Positions 25,996-38,524 of a DNA stretch of 64,000 nucleotides are shown here, one piece after another. This stretch comes from Aselliscus stoliczkanus (taxonomy: Eukaryota; Chordata; Mammalia; Chiroptera; Hipposideridae). The notes beneath the pieces are model-generated. The model did no database searches, was not told the origin of the DNA, and saw only the letters and a program-made list of their open reading frames with translations. The stretch is taken from NCBI GenBank assembly GCA_033961575.1, contig CM066739.1:68510559-68574558 (forward strand), read 5' to 3'. The translations under genes were made by a program, and so were the position numbers. How positions within the stretch are numbered: position 1 is the first letter of the stretch; every line of letters starts with the position of its first letter.

Positions 25996-26309
25996 GCTGT
26001 CCTCCATTTCTTGCTTCTGTGCCTATAAGGAGGGGAGGGGTTGTTGAGGGCTGACTTTGGAGACTGGTCTGCACCCCCATTGAGAGAGGCAACAAGAACT
26101 CCATGACTAGATTATATTCCAGCCTGGACAGTGATATTCTGCTGTCTAAATCACTCTTCTGTTTTGCCCTGAATAAAGTGGCCTCATTCACATTTTGAAA
26201 GCCAAATGATTTTGAATGTTTGAAAATGTTATTGCCACATGTTGTTGAAGAATTGACAAAGTCTGTGAAGCGTAGCATATTTGGGGTTGGCTCTGATGTA
26301 TGTGTCTCT

Positions 26310-26357
26310 GAGTGTGTGTGTGTGTGTGTGTGTACACACACACACACACACACACAC
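26310..26357. repeat. (GT)n(AC)n self-complementary microsatellite
   Basis: About 11 GT units run straight into about 12 AC units with TGTACA at the centre, so the tract is a palindrome of over 40 bp. Confidence 0.95.
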
Positions 26358-27488
26358 TCGATCATTCTCCTAAAGGTCTTAATTTAATTTCGTAGCTTCT
26401 AGGGACATCCTGGGGAGCATTGATAAGCAATGTGTTTTTCAAATGGTCGTTTCTGTCTTTATGCAACAGTTTGACCAGTCTCTGTGATGTTTTGGTTATT
26501 TAGGAGACCAACCACTGCAAATATACACAACTGAATTTCTGTAGAATATTCCACTATCAAGAATTAAGTGACAAATGGGCATGTTGACTCCTAGATTTCA
26601 TAGCATTTTAGAGTTCTCTAAGATATTCAAGAGTTATTTTATCACTGACATTCACGTATAAACTGTCTTTCACGTTAAATATTAAAGAATAAAACATTTC
26701 AGATCTAGAGATGTGCCTCACAAACTGTGGCCCTTTCAGAAGGAAAATCCAGGCCAGATAGCTCATCTCCACATTGGAATTTCCTTCCCCCAGTGGCCAG
26801 GCCCAATGTGAAGAGTGGTCAGCAGATCTGTGGAGGTCATTCCGAGGACAGCTGAGCAGATTGCCAAGACCAGCTTGCAAGAAATGAGTGACCAACAGGT
26901 TTAAGTTCTGATGGACTAGTTAAGCAGGTTCTAAGGAAACCAAGTGCTTGTTGGATTTCTTTCGACAGCCATTCACTTAATCTATTAAAGTAGGTGCATA
27001 GAACAGACTCAGGCCTTATTAGGGAAATTAATATGTCAAACCTGAGATCATGATTTCTTCTGCGACCCATCCCCAAGTGGGGGAGAACTCTTTAGTTATA
27101 TTGCCTTTGATACTTGCATGAAGGTCACTCCATTTTTCCAGGAATGTAGGCTTTAATCTTGAGAAGGCTTTCAACTTGAGGTCTTTGTCTCTTTCAGTTC
27201 CCAGATCCTGTGCGTCTTACCCCTCTTAGCATCACTTTTCCCGCCACCACCAGAGTTTAGGTTGTTATAACCCATAACCTGGAATAAGTGCACTGTCCTC
27301 TCAACTGGTTTCCATTAGCCCCCTTTATTGTTTGTTTGCTTCTTTGCATGTTTTGTTTGTTTTTATTTTTAACTCTCCATTTTTTGCCCCATGTCAGAAA
27401 GCTGCTTTCTTTCACTTGGGCTTGCTATTGCTGTATGGCTTCATCTGTGCTCTGATCCTTGGCTACACAAATTAAAAACACATAGCAG

Positions 27489-27600
27489 GAGTCGGCCGAG
27501 TGGCGTGGTGATTAAACGCTGGCTTGGGAAGCCAACGGCCCCGGTTTGGGTCCCACATATGAAGGCCAGTGACACTGCCCTCAAAAAATAAAGCAAAAAA
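27489..27600 (+). mobile_element. Short tRNA SINE (type C)
   Basis: GTCGGCCGAGTGGCGTGGTG through GGTTTGGGTCCC to CACTGCCCTC plus A-rich tail. The duplication AAAAACACATAGCAG / AAAAACACACCGCAG flanks it. Confidence 0.9.
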
Positions 27601-27615
27601 AAAAACACACCGCAG

Positions 27616-27660
27616 ATGTGTGTGTGTGCGTGCGTGCGTGCTTGCGTACATGCATGTGTA
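27616..27660. repeat. TG/TGCG microsatellite
   Basis: TG units grade into GTGC units just after the SINE tail. Confidence 0.85.
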
Positions 27661-27884
27661 TTGCTGTTGTGCTAATCTGTTACCCATAGAAAATATGACA
27701 GGGGTAACTTCACAAGTTATGGTGAAGATTAAATCAGAAAATATAACAGATTCATTCAAAAATTCAAAGCAATTGGAGGCAAAGTAATAATTCATTCTTT
27801 CTTCGTGTCATAATTTCTGATTGGGTAAAGTGAAGCTTAATTGACCTGTTTGTATTTGTGAGACAGTAACAGAGAGAATAATGT

Positions 27885-28165
27885 TTAACTCTGTGCCGTC
27901 CAATACAGTAGCTACTGGCTACATATACTGAGTATGACTACTGAGTCCTACTGAGATACAGTGTAAGTGTGAAAAATACACACAGGATTTTGAGGACTTA
28001 GTATAAAAAAAAAGAATATAAAATAGATCATTAATAATTTTTTTCATTGATTGCATGTTGAAATGATAATAGTTTGGATATATTGAGTTAAATAAAATAT
28101 ATTCTTAAAATTAATTTCACCAGTTTCTTTTTATTTATTTAATGTGGCTACTAAAAATATTTTGG
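27885..28165 (-). mobile_element. hAT/MER5-like DNA transposon remnant
   Basis: CTGTGCCGTCCAATACAGTA followed by GCTACTGGCTACATATACTG is the characteristic terminal phrase of MER5-type non-autonomous hAT elements. Later AATTAATTTCACCAGTTTCT and TTTAATGTGGCTACTAAAAA fit a longer related element. Diverged; the orientation is tentative. Confidence 0.6.
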
Positions 28166-29011
28166 TATTTAGAATTCCCTTTCCTTTCCAGTTTCAGTTT
28201 TGGAGTTTACTTATTATTGAAACATAAGAGCAAAGGAGTTAGGCTGCGGCAGCAGCCCTCTTTTTCTGACTCTTCAAAGGTGGTAGGTGTGCTCAGGTTG
28301 AGGAGGAGGGTGCGGGGTGCACTGGACCCCCAGGAGTCAGAGATTGATAGGCAGCTTGGCAAATGAGGAGCAAACTTTCTAACTTGCTCATCTCTCTATG
28401 CCTATTAGTGGTAGTCATTAGCTGCCTCCAGTGTAACTTCTTTGTTGGCTTAGGGAAGCTTCTATTGACTTCCGAAGCTCTTATTTCCCATAGGTCAGAG
28501 AGGAAATCTTGCCCCCGCCCCCATTTTTGTTCTCATTGAGTCAGTAAAGAGCCTCAAGGGCACGAAACGTGCCTGAATGGCTCTGTGCTGGAACTGGATC
28601 ATAGTCATAAGTAAGCTGAAAAACATGTCAGTCATGATGAGTGAGAAACAAGACCCTGGGTTTTGTCTTGGCAGACTCCATGATGTCTTGAGCTGCAACT
28701 CAGAAAGGTTGTAACGGCTCGAAGTGTACACGGGGCTCTTGAGATGACAGAAGTCAGCCCACCTAGACCGGGAGTTTTGCTGCATAGCTCTGAAGTGAAA
28801 GTGTTTCGCCCAGGGTCTGATTCAGAAAAGCTACTGCTCAACGTATCTTAGTTTCATTTCCTTCTTTTGGATGGCTCCTGGGCCATGCTGATAGGCGCTT
28901 ATGACTGACAGGAGAGTGGAGACAAGTCTGTGCCATGTGTATGTAATGGAGTGACTGTAGGTTCTCTCCTACCAGCCAGGCTTTGTTCCAGCTTCCCCAC
29001 TTACGTTGTCT

Positions 29012-29165
29012 TTGACAAATAACCTCATCAGGACCTGAGTTCCTCATCTATAATATGGAGATAATAATGGTACCCACCCTTTGGAGTTGTGTGGAGAATC
29101 AAATGAGTTAACGATGGAAGGCACTTAGAACAATGCCTGGCTCATGATTAGCACTCAAGCATGAG
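29012..29165 (+). repeat. MIR remnant
   Basis: AACCTCATCAGGACCTGAGT, TCCTCATCTATAATATGGAG and GCACTTAGAACAATGCCTGG follow the MIR sense order. Confidence 0.8.
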
Positions 29166-30223
29166 TTATAAATCTGAGTAGACTGGCCGGACATCTTTCC
29201 TCGCCCCCTCACCCACCTCAAAATATACCCTCCTAGAAGGCCCTTGGTTCATGTTCAGTCTAACTGTGGTAGAGTCAGAATCAAATTTCTAATAATATTT
29301 GGAGAAATCTATGACAGAAAGTCAAGAAATGTTCTATGCTTTCTATATTTAAAAAAAGGAAAATCCAAGAGTTGTTTTTCCTTTCCCTTGTCAATCAGTA
29401 TCATGAGACTGTTAGTGTAATGTTAGCTATTGAGATAAGTGTTAGGTATCTAGGCAAAAGTAAGACCCTTTGTCATTTATCTCTTCAAGGTAGCCTGATT
29501 GCAAGATCAGGGAGCCTCTGAGTTCCCCAAGGCCATTGACAAGGACATGCTGGCCGGGCCCTTGGTGGTGACCCTTTGGGTTTTATGTCTTAAGGGTCTG
29601 TTTTAGTTGCCCTCTTGTCCCTCCAGGTGCCTGCTCTTCTCTGTAGCTGCCTGGAGCCATTCCTCAGTCCTGCATAAGAATGAACTTGGCCTTGGAGAAG
29701 GCAGTAAAGATGCTGCTCGGTGCCTTCAGGCTTCCTGGTACTATCCAGTGAAAGGCACTGAGGACTGGGGCTGCAGGCAAGGCTTGTTCTGTGCTGAGAG
29801 ATGTTCTAAAAAAGTGACTCGTCAATAAGACAGAAGGTGGGAGGGTTTCTTTACCCATGACACTTCTCAGAGCTATTTTCTCCTGAGTGACATCACAAAA
29901 CTCAGAAATTCAAAGCAATGGCTTCTTCCTGGAACCCCGGCTGATGTGGCAGAAAGGACCTTTTGGCCCTAAGGACCTATGTGGTAGCACCTACTGAGCA
30001 GTGCCCACCTGGCAGTGCCCACCTGGCAGCACCTGTCTGATGCTTAGACCTCATTTAGACCCTGGTTTTTCTCTGCAGAGATCAGCATAGCACCTACCTT
30101 CCGTACCAGACACGTTAAATATGGCTATTTCTTTTGCCCCTGAATTGTTACATCAAAAGTACAACTATTTGACTCATATTTTACAGTTTATAAGGCCTTT
30201 TTTCCATGGGATTATTGTTATTA

Positions 30224-30303
30224 TTGGGTTGTCGGAAAAGTCATGACGCATTTTTGCAATGAAAAACATAGAAAACTACGTCATGACTTTTCTCACAACC
30301 CAA
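30224..30303. mobile_element. 80-bp mariner-type MITE (hairpin), copy 1
   Basis: TTGGGTTGTCGGAAAAGTCA at the left and its near-exact complement TGACTTTTCTCACAACCCAA at the right leave a short A-rich centre. TA dinucleotides flank both ends (30222-30223, 30304-30305), as Tc1/mariner elements require. Confidence 0.9.
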
Positions 30304-30407
30304 TATTATTATCCCTATTTGATATAAAAGGCAACTGAAGCTAAGAGCCATGCCTGTTCACTTAATGAAAGAAATGAGAGTGTGGCTAGAATTAAGGATG
30401 CTCACCT

Positions 30408-30588
30408 TTTTTAAAATTAAAAAAAATTTTCAATTACAGTTGACATACAATATTATATTAGTTTCAGGTGTACAACATAGTGATTAAACATTAAACATTT
30501 ATATAACTTAACTCCGGTAAGTCTCGTACCCATCTGATACCATACAGTACCATTATTATTATAGTACTAGTGACTATATTCCCTGGAG
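30408..30588 (-). mobile_element. LINE-1 3' UTR fragment
   Basis: Antisense LINE-1 end phrases: CAATTACAGTTGACATACAA, TATTATATTAGTTTCAGGTG, TACAACATAGTGATTAAACA, TGACTATATTCCCTGGAGGA. Confidence 0.8.
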
Positions 30589-30794
30589 GATGCTGACTCT
30601 TGGCTAAGGGAGACTCCCCTCTCAGGAATAAGATGCCTGTCTTTGCCATTAAATCCAAACCAACCTTTGCTAAGAAGTCTTTGGGAAGTATTACAATTGT
30701 TAACTGGCTGCTTGAGCTCAGCCTCAGCTCTTAAATGAGAATGTCTGGAAACTCTATTGTGGTAATTAGGGCAATTTTCAGTGGGCCTGGAGTT

Positions 30795-31065
30795 CACTGT
30801 CATGGTAAATGCACGGGTCTGAAATCTGGCCAATTGGTTTCAAATGCTGGCTCAGATGTTCCCTGACATGGAGTGCTGGCAAATTACTGGGGCTTCCTTT
30901 GCCTCAGTTTCCTCATCTGTAGAGGATGGGGAATGAAAACCAATACTTGCCTGCCTTCAGAGGACAGTAGTGAGACTTCAGTGTGTCAATGTATGTAAAA
31001 CCCTTAGATAATAAGACTTGTCACATGCTACACAGAGTGAATGGCATTTATTAATGTCATCATCC
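30795..31065 (+). repeat. MIR remnant
   Basis: GCCTCAGTTTCCTCATCTGT at about 30900-30919 is the MIR core; the flanks continue in MIR order (TGGCTCAGATGTTCCCTGAC before, AGTGTGTCAATGTATGTAAA after). Confidence 0.8.
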
Positions 31066-31397
31066 TGTTAGCAGCCTTGGTTTCTCTTGATCACCCTGGG
31101 GGAAGAGCATAAGCAATTTAGTGCAGATGTGTAATTCTCTAAACTTAAAAAGTTTATCAATTATCCATATAATACTTATCTCTTTATTTTATAAATAGGT
31201 TCTTTCACCATTTTGACCTAGACCAGCTTCTGTTCTGTGTAAGATTTGTGAATATGTGTGTCTTTAAATCAAAAGACTACAAAGTATATGATTTAAGAGT
31301 GGTAAATATAATATTATACCTATTTTTATAAACGTGTGGTTTAAAAAATAATCTCATCCTAGAAGTTAACAAATATATTTTCATTGATCAAACATAA

Positions 31398-31401
<4 letters not shown>

Positions 31402-31452
<51 letters not shown>
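31402..31452. repeat. (TG)n microsatellite
   Basis: About 25 uninterrupted TG units. Confidence 0.98.
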
Positions 31453-31455
<3 letters not shown>

Positions 31456-31839
31456 AGCATTTTCCTGCTCTTGGGTTTATCATGTACAGTGAAGATGTTT
31501 ATAGAAGGAAGGCTATTTCTTTGTGAAGCACCATGGAGAGGCCAAGAGGCAACAGACACAGGTGATGCCCACAGTGATTATAATTGGATAAATGTCTTCA
31601 TAACTAACTGAAATAAAAAGATGTACAAATTAGGTACTATTTCAATTCATATTATATTCTTTTAAAATATTTTGTTGTTCATAAGTATAATATTAAAATT
31701 ATATTCTTTAATTCATCTCTTCATACTTGAGTTTGTCAGATGACTCTAAAGATTGAACTGTAAAATATGAAATGATAAAAATACTGTAAAAAATATGAGA
31801 GAGTGTTTTTATAATGTTAGGTTGCAAAATGCCACAAAA

Positions 31840-32712
31840 GTCCAATGCCTTAAAAGAAAAAGTTGATAAATTTTACAACATCAAAAATTTTAAATCTATG
31901 CATAGCAACAAATAAACAAACCACCATAAGCTAAGTTAAAAGACAAGTGTCACACCGAGTGAGAATAATATTTACAACACAAATAAGTTTACTATGACTA
32001 ATATAAAAAAAGACTCTTAAAATCTATTATGTAAGAATTAACACTCTATTGAAAAATAGACTAAGTTTGTGACCAGGCAATTGAAAAAGAAAAACTACAA
32101 AAGGGCAATAAACATACAGAAAGACATTTAAATTTTTAATAACCAAATAAACCACACCAAAAAAACAAACAAAAAACAAAACAAAGAGAAATAAAACATT
32201 TTTCACCACTCAAATTGGCAGGAACAGACATCTGTCTCATGCTATAACTGGGAATGTCGAACCAGAAAAATTTTTATGGGGTGTATATATATAATTTAAA
32301 TGAGAATGCCCTTTGCCCCATCAGTGCCACTTCTAGGAATTTATCATAAGGAAATAATTGGACAAGCATACAAACCTTTATGCTCAAGGGTCTTTCTCAC
32401 TGATGAAGCATACATCAAATACAACCATTAAAGACCAAGGCTGGGCAGAGGTCTACAGCATGTTACTCAATGAAAAGTATAAAAGATTTTTACACAGCAT
32501 ATCTGGTTCGTGAATTTGATTTGTTGAAAATATATGTAAAAGTCAGTGCAGGTCCATAAAAGAAGTACTTGGAAGGCTGTGTTCACCAAACCGTTAACAA
32601 GGCAAACTCTCTATGGTGGAGTTTCAGGTGATTCTAAATTTCTTCTTTGTATTTTTCTGTATGATTTACATCTTTTTCAGTTAACAGTGATCATGAAATA
32701 TAACTATTTAAT
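31840..32712 (+). mobile_element. Old LINE-1 (L1ME/HAL1-like) fragment
   Basis: Decayed LINE-1 ORF2 3'-terminal phrases: TTGATAAATTTTACAACATC, TAAGTTAAAAGACAAGTGTC, GGGCAATAAACATACAGAAA, followed by an old-type 3' UTR (CCACTTCTAGGAATTTATCA, TGTATGATTTACATCTTTTT). No open frame survives. Confidence 0.75.
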
Positions 32713-34216
32713 TTGATAAACATTATTTTATGTTTGCATCTTCCAACGGCTTTCAGTTGGGCTGTCAAGCATTGTGAAATGTATCCCAGAGGAGAAAGCT
32801 GTATCTGTCACTGGAAATAGCCCCAGGGCCACAGGGATTTGACTAATAAGACGCGTTTGTCCAGGTAAACAGATGGAGTCTCATCACTGACTTGGTTCCA
32901 TTTAAAGCGTAGCAATTCAGTTCTGTTTACTAAGTATGTACTGACTCCCACACATAGTTTAGCCCTGTACTAGGCACTGGGACTGTAAAGATGTATTAAA
33001 CTTGGTCCCTGGTTTTAGGAACTGATAATGATGCAAGAGACGGGCATTTCAACAAAAAAAGTTAGTGTCGAGGGGAGATGGGGAAGCTTGACCAAACCAC
33101 TGGGGAAATAGCTTTAGAAAACCTCACATTAAGGCAAGAGTCTTAAGTATTTGGAAATTTGACACTAATTTTTTTCCAAAACACTAAAAAGCTCACAGAG
33201 GCGGTACAGGAATCTTAATTATGTTGCGGATCTGGAAAATGGCTGAGTATTTAGAAAACAGCAGGCAGCAGTCTAGAAGATTTGATAGTAATTGCTTAAG
33301 CTATCTGAGTGGTCAGCCTCACCTCAAATTCGGTAATTACAGACCTGAAATAATAATGGCAGAACATGGTCCCAAATATCTGTTGAGACTGTAGTGTCAC
33401 TAAAGCATCATAGAACCAGCTGAGACAGGGTTTGATGGTCTGGTGTTTGTCCCATATGGAATCAGAACATGCCACTGTTATTTATTATTGCACATAGGTG
33501 GTGTCTCCAACGTAGATTCTATAATCATCATGTATCACATGTCAATTTTTCATGGTGAAATCAGAAATCCAGAAATGCGGTGATGGTTACTGACTGGAGA
33601 GGCATGTAGGTGCTTGCTGCGGGTAAAACCCTGAGCCTTGGCCCCAATTTTTAAAAGGGAGGCTTGGGACACAGTGGGAGGTAGCAATGGCATGTCTACC
33701 CCCACAGGACAGAGCAGGACTCGCTTCTGCCCTTCATTCACTCACCTGCCCTTCTGGAGTGTTCTTCAGCTGTGAAATATTTCCAGCTGCGTAGTTTGTG
33801 ATCAGAAATTGGTGTCACAGTTTAATTGTGTGTCTGATAACAGCATTCTAAACAGTAATGGAAATTGCTTCATCCAATTAAGTACTCCTAAGGTCATGGT
33901 CTTCAGTCAGCGGTTGTTGATTGGCCAGTTACAAGGCTAGAAGGATTCCGATTGAATCATAAACAGTTGTTCATCAACAGGCCCTCTGTGCTTGTGGGTG
34001 GTGGATACAAAAGAAACACCATCAGCTGATCTACCCACAAAACTTCACCCAAGTTTAGAAAAAAACACCGTTTATGCACAGGAAATACTTCAGCAAGAAA
34101 CAGAGATGTGAAAACATGAATCAAAGTGCTACAGGGAGTGTTGGCACAAAATGTCCAGAAGTAGCATGGGCAGTGGGGAAAATCAGTGTAAGTCTGCTTT
34201 AGGATCGAGAGAAATA

Positions 34217-34562
34217 AATTTTTAAAAATTTTTTATTACATTTATTGGGGTGATATTGGTTAATAAAGTTATATAGGTTTCAAGTGTACATTTCTATAAT
34301 ACATCTTCTCTATATTGCATTGTGTATTCACCAACTAGAGTCAGTTCTTCCATCGCCATATATTTGAACCCCTTTTCCCTCTTCTGCCATCTTCCCTATC
34401 TCCCCCCCTTACCGTAACTCTGGTAACCACCATACTGTTGTCTGTGCCTATGATTTTTTTGTTTCTTTGTCTTGTTCGTTTGCTGCTTTCAGTTTTATAT
34501 CCCACATATAAGTGAAGTCATATGGTTCTTAATCTATTTCGCTTAGCTTGATAATCTCAGGA
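34217..34562 (-). mobile_element. LINE-1 3' UTR fragment
   Basis: TTATTACATTTATTGGGGTG at the end, then TAGGTTTCAAGTGTACATTT, TAACTCTGGTAACCACCATA, CCCACATATAAGTGAAGTCA and TATTTCGCTTAGC, all antisense LINE-1 3' UTR phrases. Confidence 0.85.
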
Positions 34563-34734
34563 TCCAATTTGATGGGAGAAATCAAGACATTTCCTCCTTA
34601 GAGAAAAATCTTGCTACTCTTCCGTAAATCATCATTGTTTTATGATTATTGACTCCTTGAGTATAATACTCATAACTTAATCACCTATCACCCTTTCTTC
34701 ACATATCATAGTGCCCAATATATAAGTTGTTTGG

Positions 34735-34905
34735 TAGTCATGAACTGATATTAATAATAATGACAGCTATTAGTTACAAGGTTCTGTTACACACATATAT
34801 AAGCGTGGAGGCTGTGAGAAGTTCAGTAACCTAAGTTTATAGAGGTAATATGTTATTATAACTTAGCGTCTGGACAGGAACTCAGCTATGGCTGATTGCC
34901 AAACT
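34735..34905 (-). repeat. MIR-like remnant
   Basis: TTAATAATAATGACAGCTAT, then AGTTCAGTAACCTAAGTTTA and AGCGTCTGGACAGGAACTCA follow the antisense MIR order. Strongly diverged. Confidence 0.4.
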
Positions 34906-36612
34906 TCAGTGAACAGAGGTGTGCTTTAGAAAAAGGAGGCACTCTGTTAGGTATAATACAGGATTTTTCCAATGTACAAGATACAGTTCCTCTGTGCCTG
35001 GAACATTCAATTGAGCCAAAGAGCAAAGCAGAGGATCACCTCCCTCTCCCTTTCTCAGCTGGGTTGTCCATTCAGCAAGCACTGATTTATGGAGCCCTGT
35101 TGTGTGGGAGGCCTTGGCCTTGGCCGGACCTTGTGCGCTGATGACCATCCTCTGACCCATGCCTCTCAGGGCCATCCTCTCCGCCATGAATCATCCCGTG
35201 ACATTGTATTCCAGGGCTCTGAAGAAGGAGCATACAGATGTAATGAGCCATGTCTGACATTGAGTTTCTTTAGGCCGCTGTTGGCAGCCACTGGTGACGG
35301 GTAGGAGCACGCCCCCTTCGTAAGGCCCCTTGTCCCTGAGCTGGCTCCTATTGGCTGGGGCACGGGGGCGCTTATTTCTGAGCCAAAGGAAGGTCAGGCC
35401 TCCGTTTAGAGGCTGGGAACTCATCTGTGTGTCTGACTCTGTCTCGCTCTGCAGGTCCTTAAATGAAATGAAAACCTAAGTGTATCAAATAATGAATCCC
35501 CAATTCACGAGGGGTCGGAAAACAACAGTTTATTATAGTTGGCGCTTCATTTCCTATTTGGGTTTTACTGTTTGTTCATCTCATTGGATTAAAATGCTCT
35601 GATGTTAAATTTAACAAAACTAAACAAAAACTGGTTATGGAACTTACACAAGTAGAATGATTTCATTTATCCAGTGACAATATATATTTAGTGTCTATGC
35701 CCATTGACTGAAAGCAAAGCCCCTAGGTGTTTACCAAGAAAGGTGAGTGATGATATCTCTAATTAAACATTACTGGTGGTGCTGATTATCAATGGGTGCT
35801 TCCATGATAGTTTCCAAATATTCTACATCTCTTTTTCTAAAGGAAATTTTTTTTAAAAAAATTAAACAATTTGTTTTCGAAAACATACTATGATGAATAT
35901 CACTCTTAAGAGGGAAACAAATTAGAAAACTTGCTAAAAGGAGTTTGTTTGTTTGTTTGTTTATTCATTTAGTATTTTTTATGTGCCAGGCATCATATCA
36001 TGTGGTTTACTGTTTATTCATTCATTTAAGTCTTAAAATACCTGATAAAGTTGGTTCCAGTAGGAACCTCTCAGTTTGGTCCCCAAATCTGTATGTTTCA
36101 TTGCCGTGCCTTGCTACCTTCTCTTCAGGTCCTTCCTGGAAGTCACCGCCTACCTAGGTTATAAAACATGAAAAGCAATGTGGGCAAGACCCCAACTTCT
36201 GTATTTTCATATACCTGTTGCCACTGGAAATGTTAGCATGCAGGGTACTCTTCCTTGTTCTCAGAAGTAACCCTTAGGAATGGTGACCGATAACGAGGTT
36301 CTCCTGGCCCCCGCCTTTCAATGCCATCTTCACCACCCTGAATCACCTGATGACAGTGAACTTCGGGGCTCTGTAGAAAGAGCTAACTGTGCTAAACCAT
36401 GGTACCCTTATTGAACAGTTCGGTTTCATTTGCCTGTTTTCAGCTCTGCATCCAGTAGGGTGCTTCAGAGCTGAGAACAAATGGAAAGGTAGGAAATAAC
36501 TCTAATTCCCTCTCTTAAGTTGATTTGTAGCCAGTGGGTCTTGTCTTGCTCTTCATTTCAGAGCATGAAGAGGAAAAATCCGCAGGGTGATGTGAGGATT
36601 GGCCCATTACGA

Positions 36613-37003
36613 TTTTTTTTTTTTTTTACGATTTTATTGGGGAATGGGGGAAGGGAACAGCCAGATTGGTGTCCTTCAGTCTTAGTTGTGGAGGGCACAG
36701 CTAGCTCAGCTCCAAGTCTAGGCGCCATCCGGCCGCCTGTTGGCAGCTCGCGGCCACTCAGCTCAAGGTGCCGTGTTCAATCTTAGTTGTGGGCGGGCGC
36801 AGCCCACCATCCCATATGGGAGTCGAACCAGCAGCCTTGTTGTTAGGAGTATGTGCTCTCACCAGCTGAGCCATCCTGCCACCTGTTGGCAGTTTAGCAG
36901 CAGCTCACGTGGGGAGCAGCTCTCTGGCCCATGGGAGAATTGAACCAGTGACCCTGTTGCTCAGAGCTCATGTTCTTAACCAACTGAGCCATTCGACTGG
37001 CCC
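36613..37003 (-). mobile_element. Dimeric tRNA SINE (VES-like, two tRNA units)
   Basis: On the minus strand: unit 1 GGCCAGTCGAATGGCTCAGT with B box GGTTCAATTCTCC, linker CTGCCAACAGGTGGCAGGAT, unit 2 GGCTCAGCTGGTGAGAGC with B box GGTTCGACTCCC, then a tRNA-unrelated region ending CCATTCCCCAATAAAATCGT and a poly-A. The perfect duplication CCCATTACGA flanks it (36603-36612, 37004-37013). Confidence 0.93.
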
Positions 37004-37451
37004 CCCATTACGAATTTTAAATTGAGCTCTCCTTGTCCTTTGTGACTTGAGTCTCCATCTCTCAGTTCTTCTCAAATTTTCTACTCTAAGTAACCCTTTT
37101 TAGGAGTAAATTCTCTTAGAGATCACAGTGGGCTACATACTGCATAAGGTTTTATTAAAACAGACAAACAAAAATAAATGGCTGTAGCCTAGTAAGCCTA
37201 GTCTGTAAGAAAGCCATTGATTTATTGGCTGTAGATCTTGGGGACTTTGGGATTCTCTCACAGAAATGACCTCTGTGAACTTCAGTTTCTATATTTTCAG
37301 AATGAGTGTTTAGAGCGTAAGTGATCACTCTGGGTGCTAATATTCAAAAGTTCTGTTTTGATCACCAGACTGGGGACAGTTTACAAAACTCTATATTCTC
37401 AGTTTCTCTGAAACCATTGGGGCCACTGAAAAGGTTACATATATGATATTG

Positions 37452-37572
37452 GTTTTTTTTGTTTTGTTTTGTTTTTTTGAGGGCAGTGTCACTGGCCCTC
37501 ATATATGGGACCCGAACTGGGACTGCCGGCTTTCCAAGCCAGCGCTTAACCACCGCACCACTCAGCCGGCCC
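37452..37572 (-). mobile_element. Short tRNA SINE (type C)
   Basis: Reverse of GGGCCGGCTGAGTGGTGCGG to CACTGCCCTC with a long A/C-interrupted tail. Duplication TATATGATATTG flanks it (37440-37451, 37573-37584). Confidence 0.93.
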
Positions 37573-38258
37573 TATATGATATTGTTTTGATGTATGTATT
37601 TTTTTTTTAAGAAAAATGCTGGTGGTTGTAGCATTCATTAATTAATAGCTGTATGGTCCAAAGTTGATCAAGGTGTTGATTCCTTTGTGATATAATTTTT
37701 TTTTCTTCTGAAAATTAAAAAGAGGTATCACCACTGTTTTCTGCAACTTCAAGACATTACCGTGAGCTAGAAGGTGAGAAAGATGGAAGTGGGGGTGGGG
37801 GGCACTGTCTCAGCTTACTCCTTGGCTGGCTGGTTTTTTTGTTTTTTTGTTTTTTTTTAATCTTTCATCCATCGATGCTTAAATTGGTGTTATGCAGCCA
37901 CCAGTCAGGGCAAGAATCAAGCTGCTGACTTTCTATTTTAAAGTTTTGTTAGAAGCCGCGGTAGGGTACTCTGGTTGTGATTTGACAGGGATAATGAAAT
38001 CTATAATAGAAGACAGTTTTAAACAAAATCTAGACAAAAAAAGAACAATTAATTTTCCAGGTTGCTGACTTTATTGAGAACTATTTTACTATAACCCGGT
38101 TACTTTCAGAGTGTGACTTTTTTTTTATTAACTTATGTAGCTATACTGTGTTGGTCCAGCCAGACTATAAAAGGCCAAGAGAAAGTGAAAAGTTACAAAA
38201 AGTCAAATTCTAAAGCAAAGCAGAGATAATAGTCTTATCGTCTTAATATTAAATGTAT

Positions 38259-38424
38259 TTTTTTTTGTTTTTTGGTGGGTTTTTTTTGGGTTTTTTTTGG
38301 GGGGCGGTTTGGGGTTTTTTTTTTGTTTTTTTTTTAAGAGGGCAGTGGCCCTCATATGTGGGATCCGAACCGGGGCCACTGGTGTCCCAAGCCAGCGCTT
38401 AACCACCGCGCCACTCGGCTGGCC
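38259..38424 (-). mobile_element. Type C SINE with expanded tail
   Basis: Body reads GGGCCAGCCGAGTGGCGCGG to CTGCCCTC. Its own-strand tail is expanded to about 75 nt of A runs broken by C (38259-38335). Duplication TTAAATGTAT flanks it (38249-38258, 38425-38434). The usual CAGTGACACTGCCCTC end is shortened. Confidence 0.92.
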
Positions 38425-38524
38425 CTTAAATGTATGTATTAATAATATCCTGCTAACATATAATTACCAACACATGTTTAAACTGTGAATAAAAATGGCC
38501 TTTGATGGCTTTTAAAAAGTTGCA

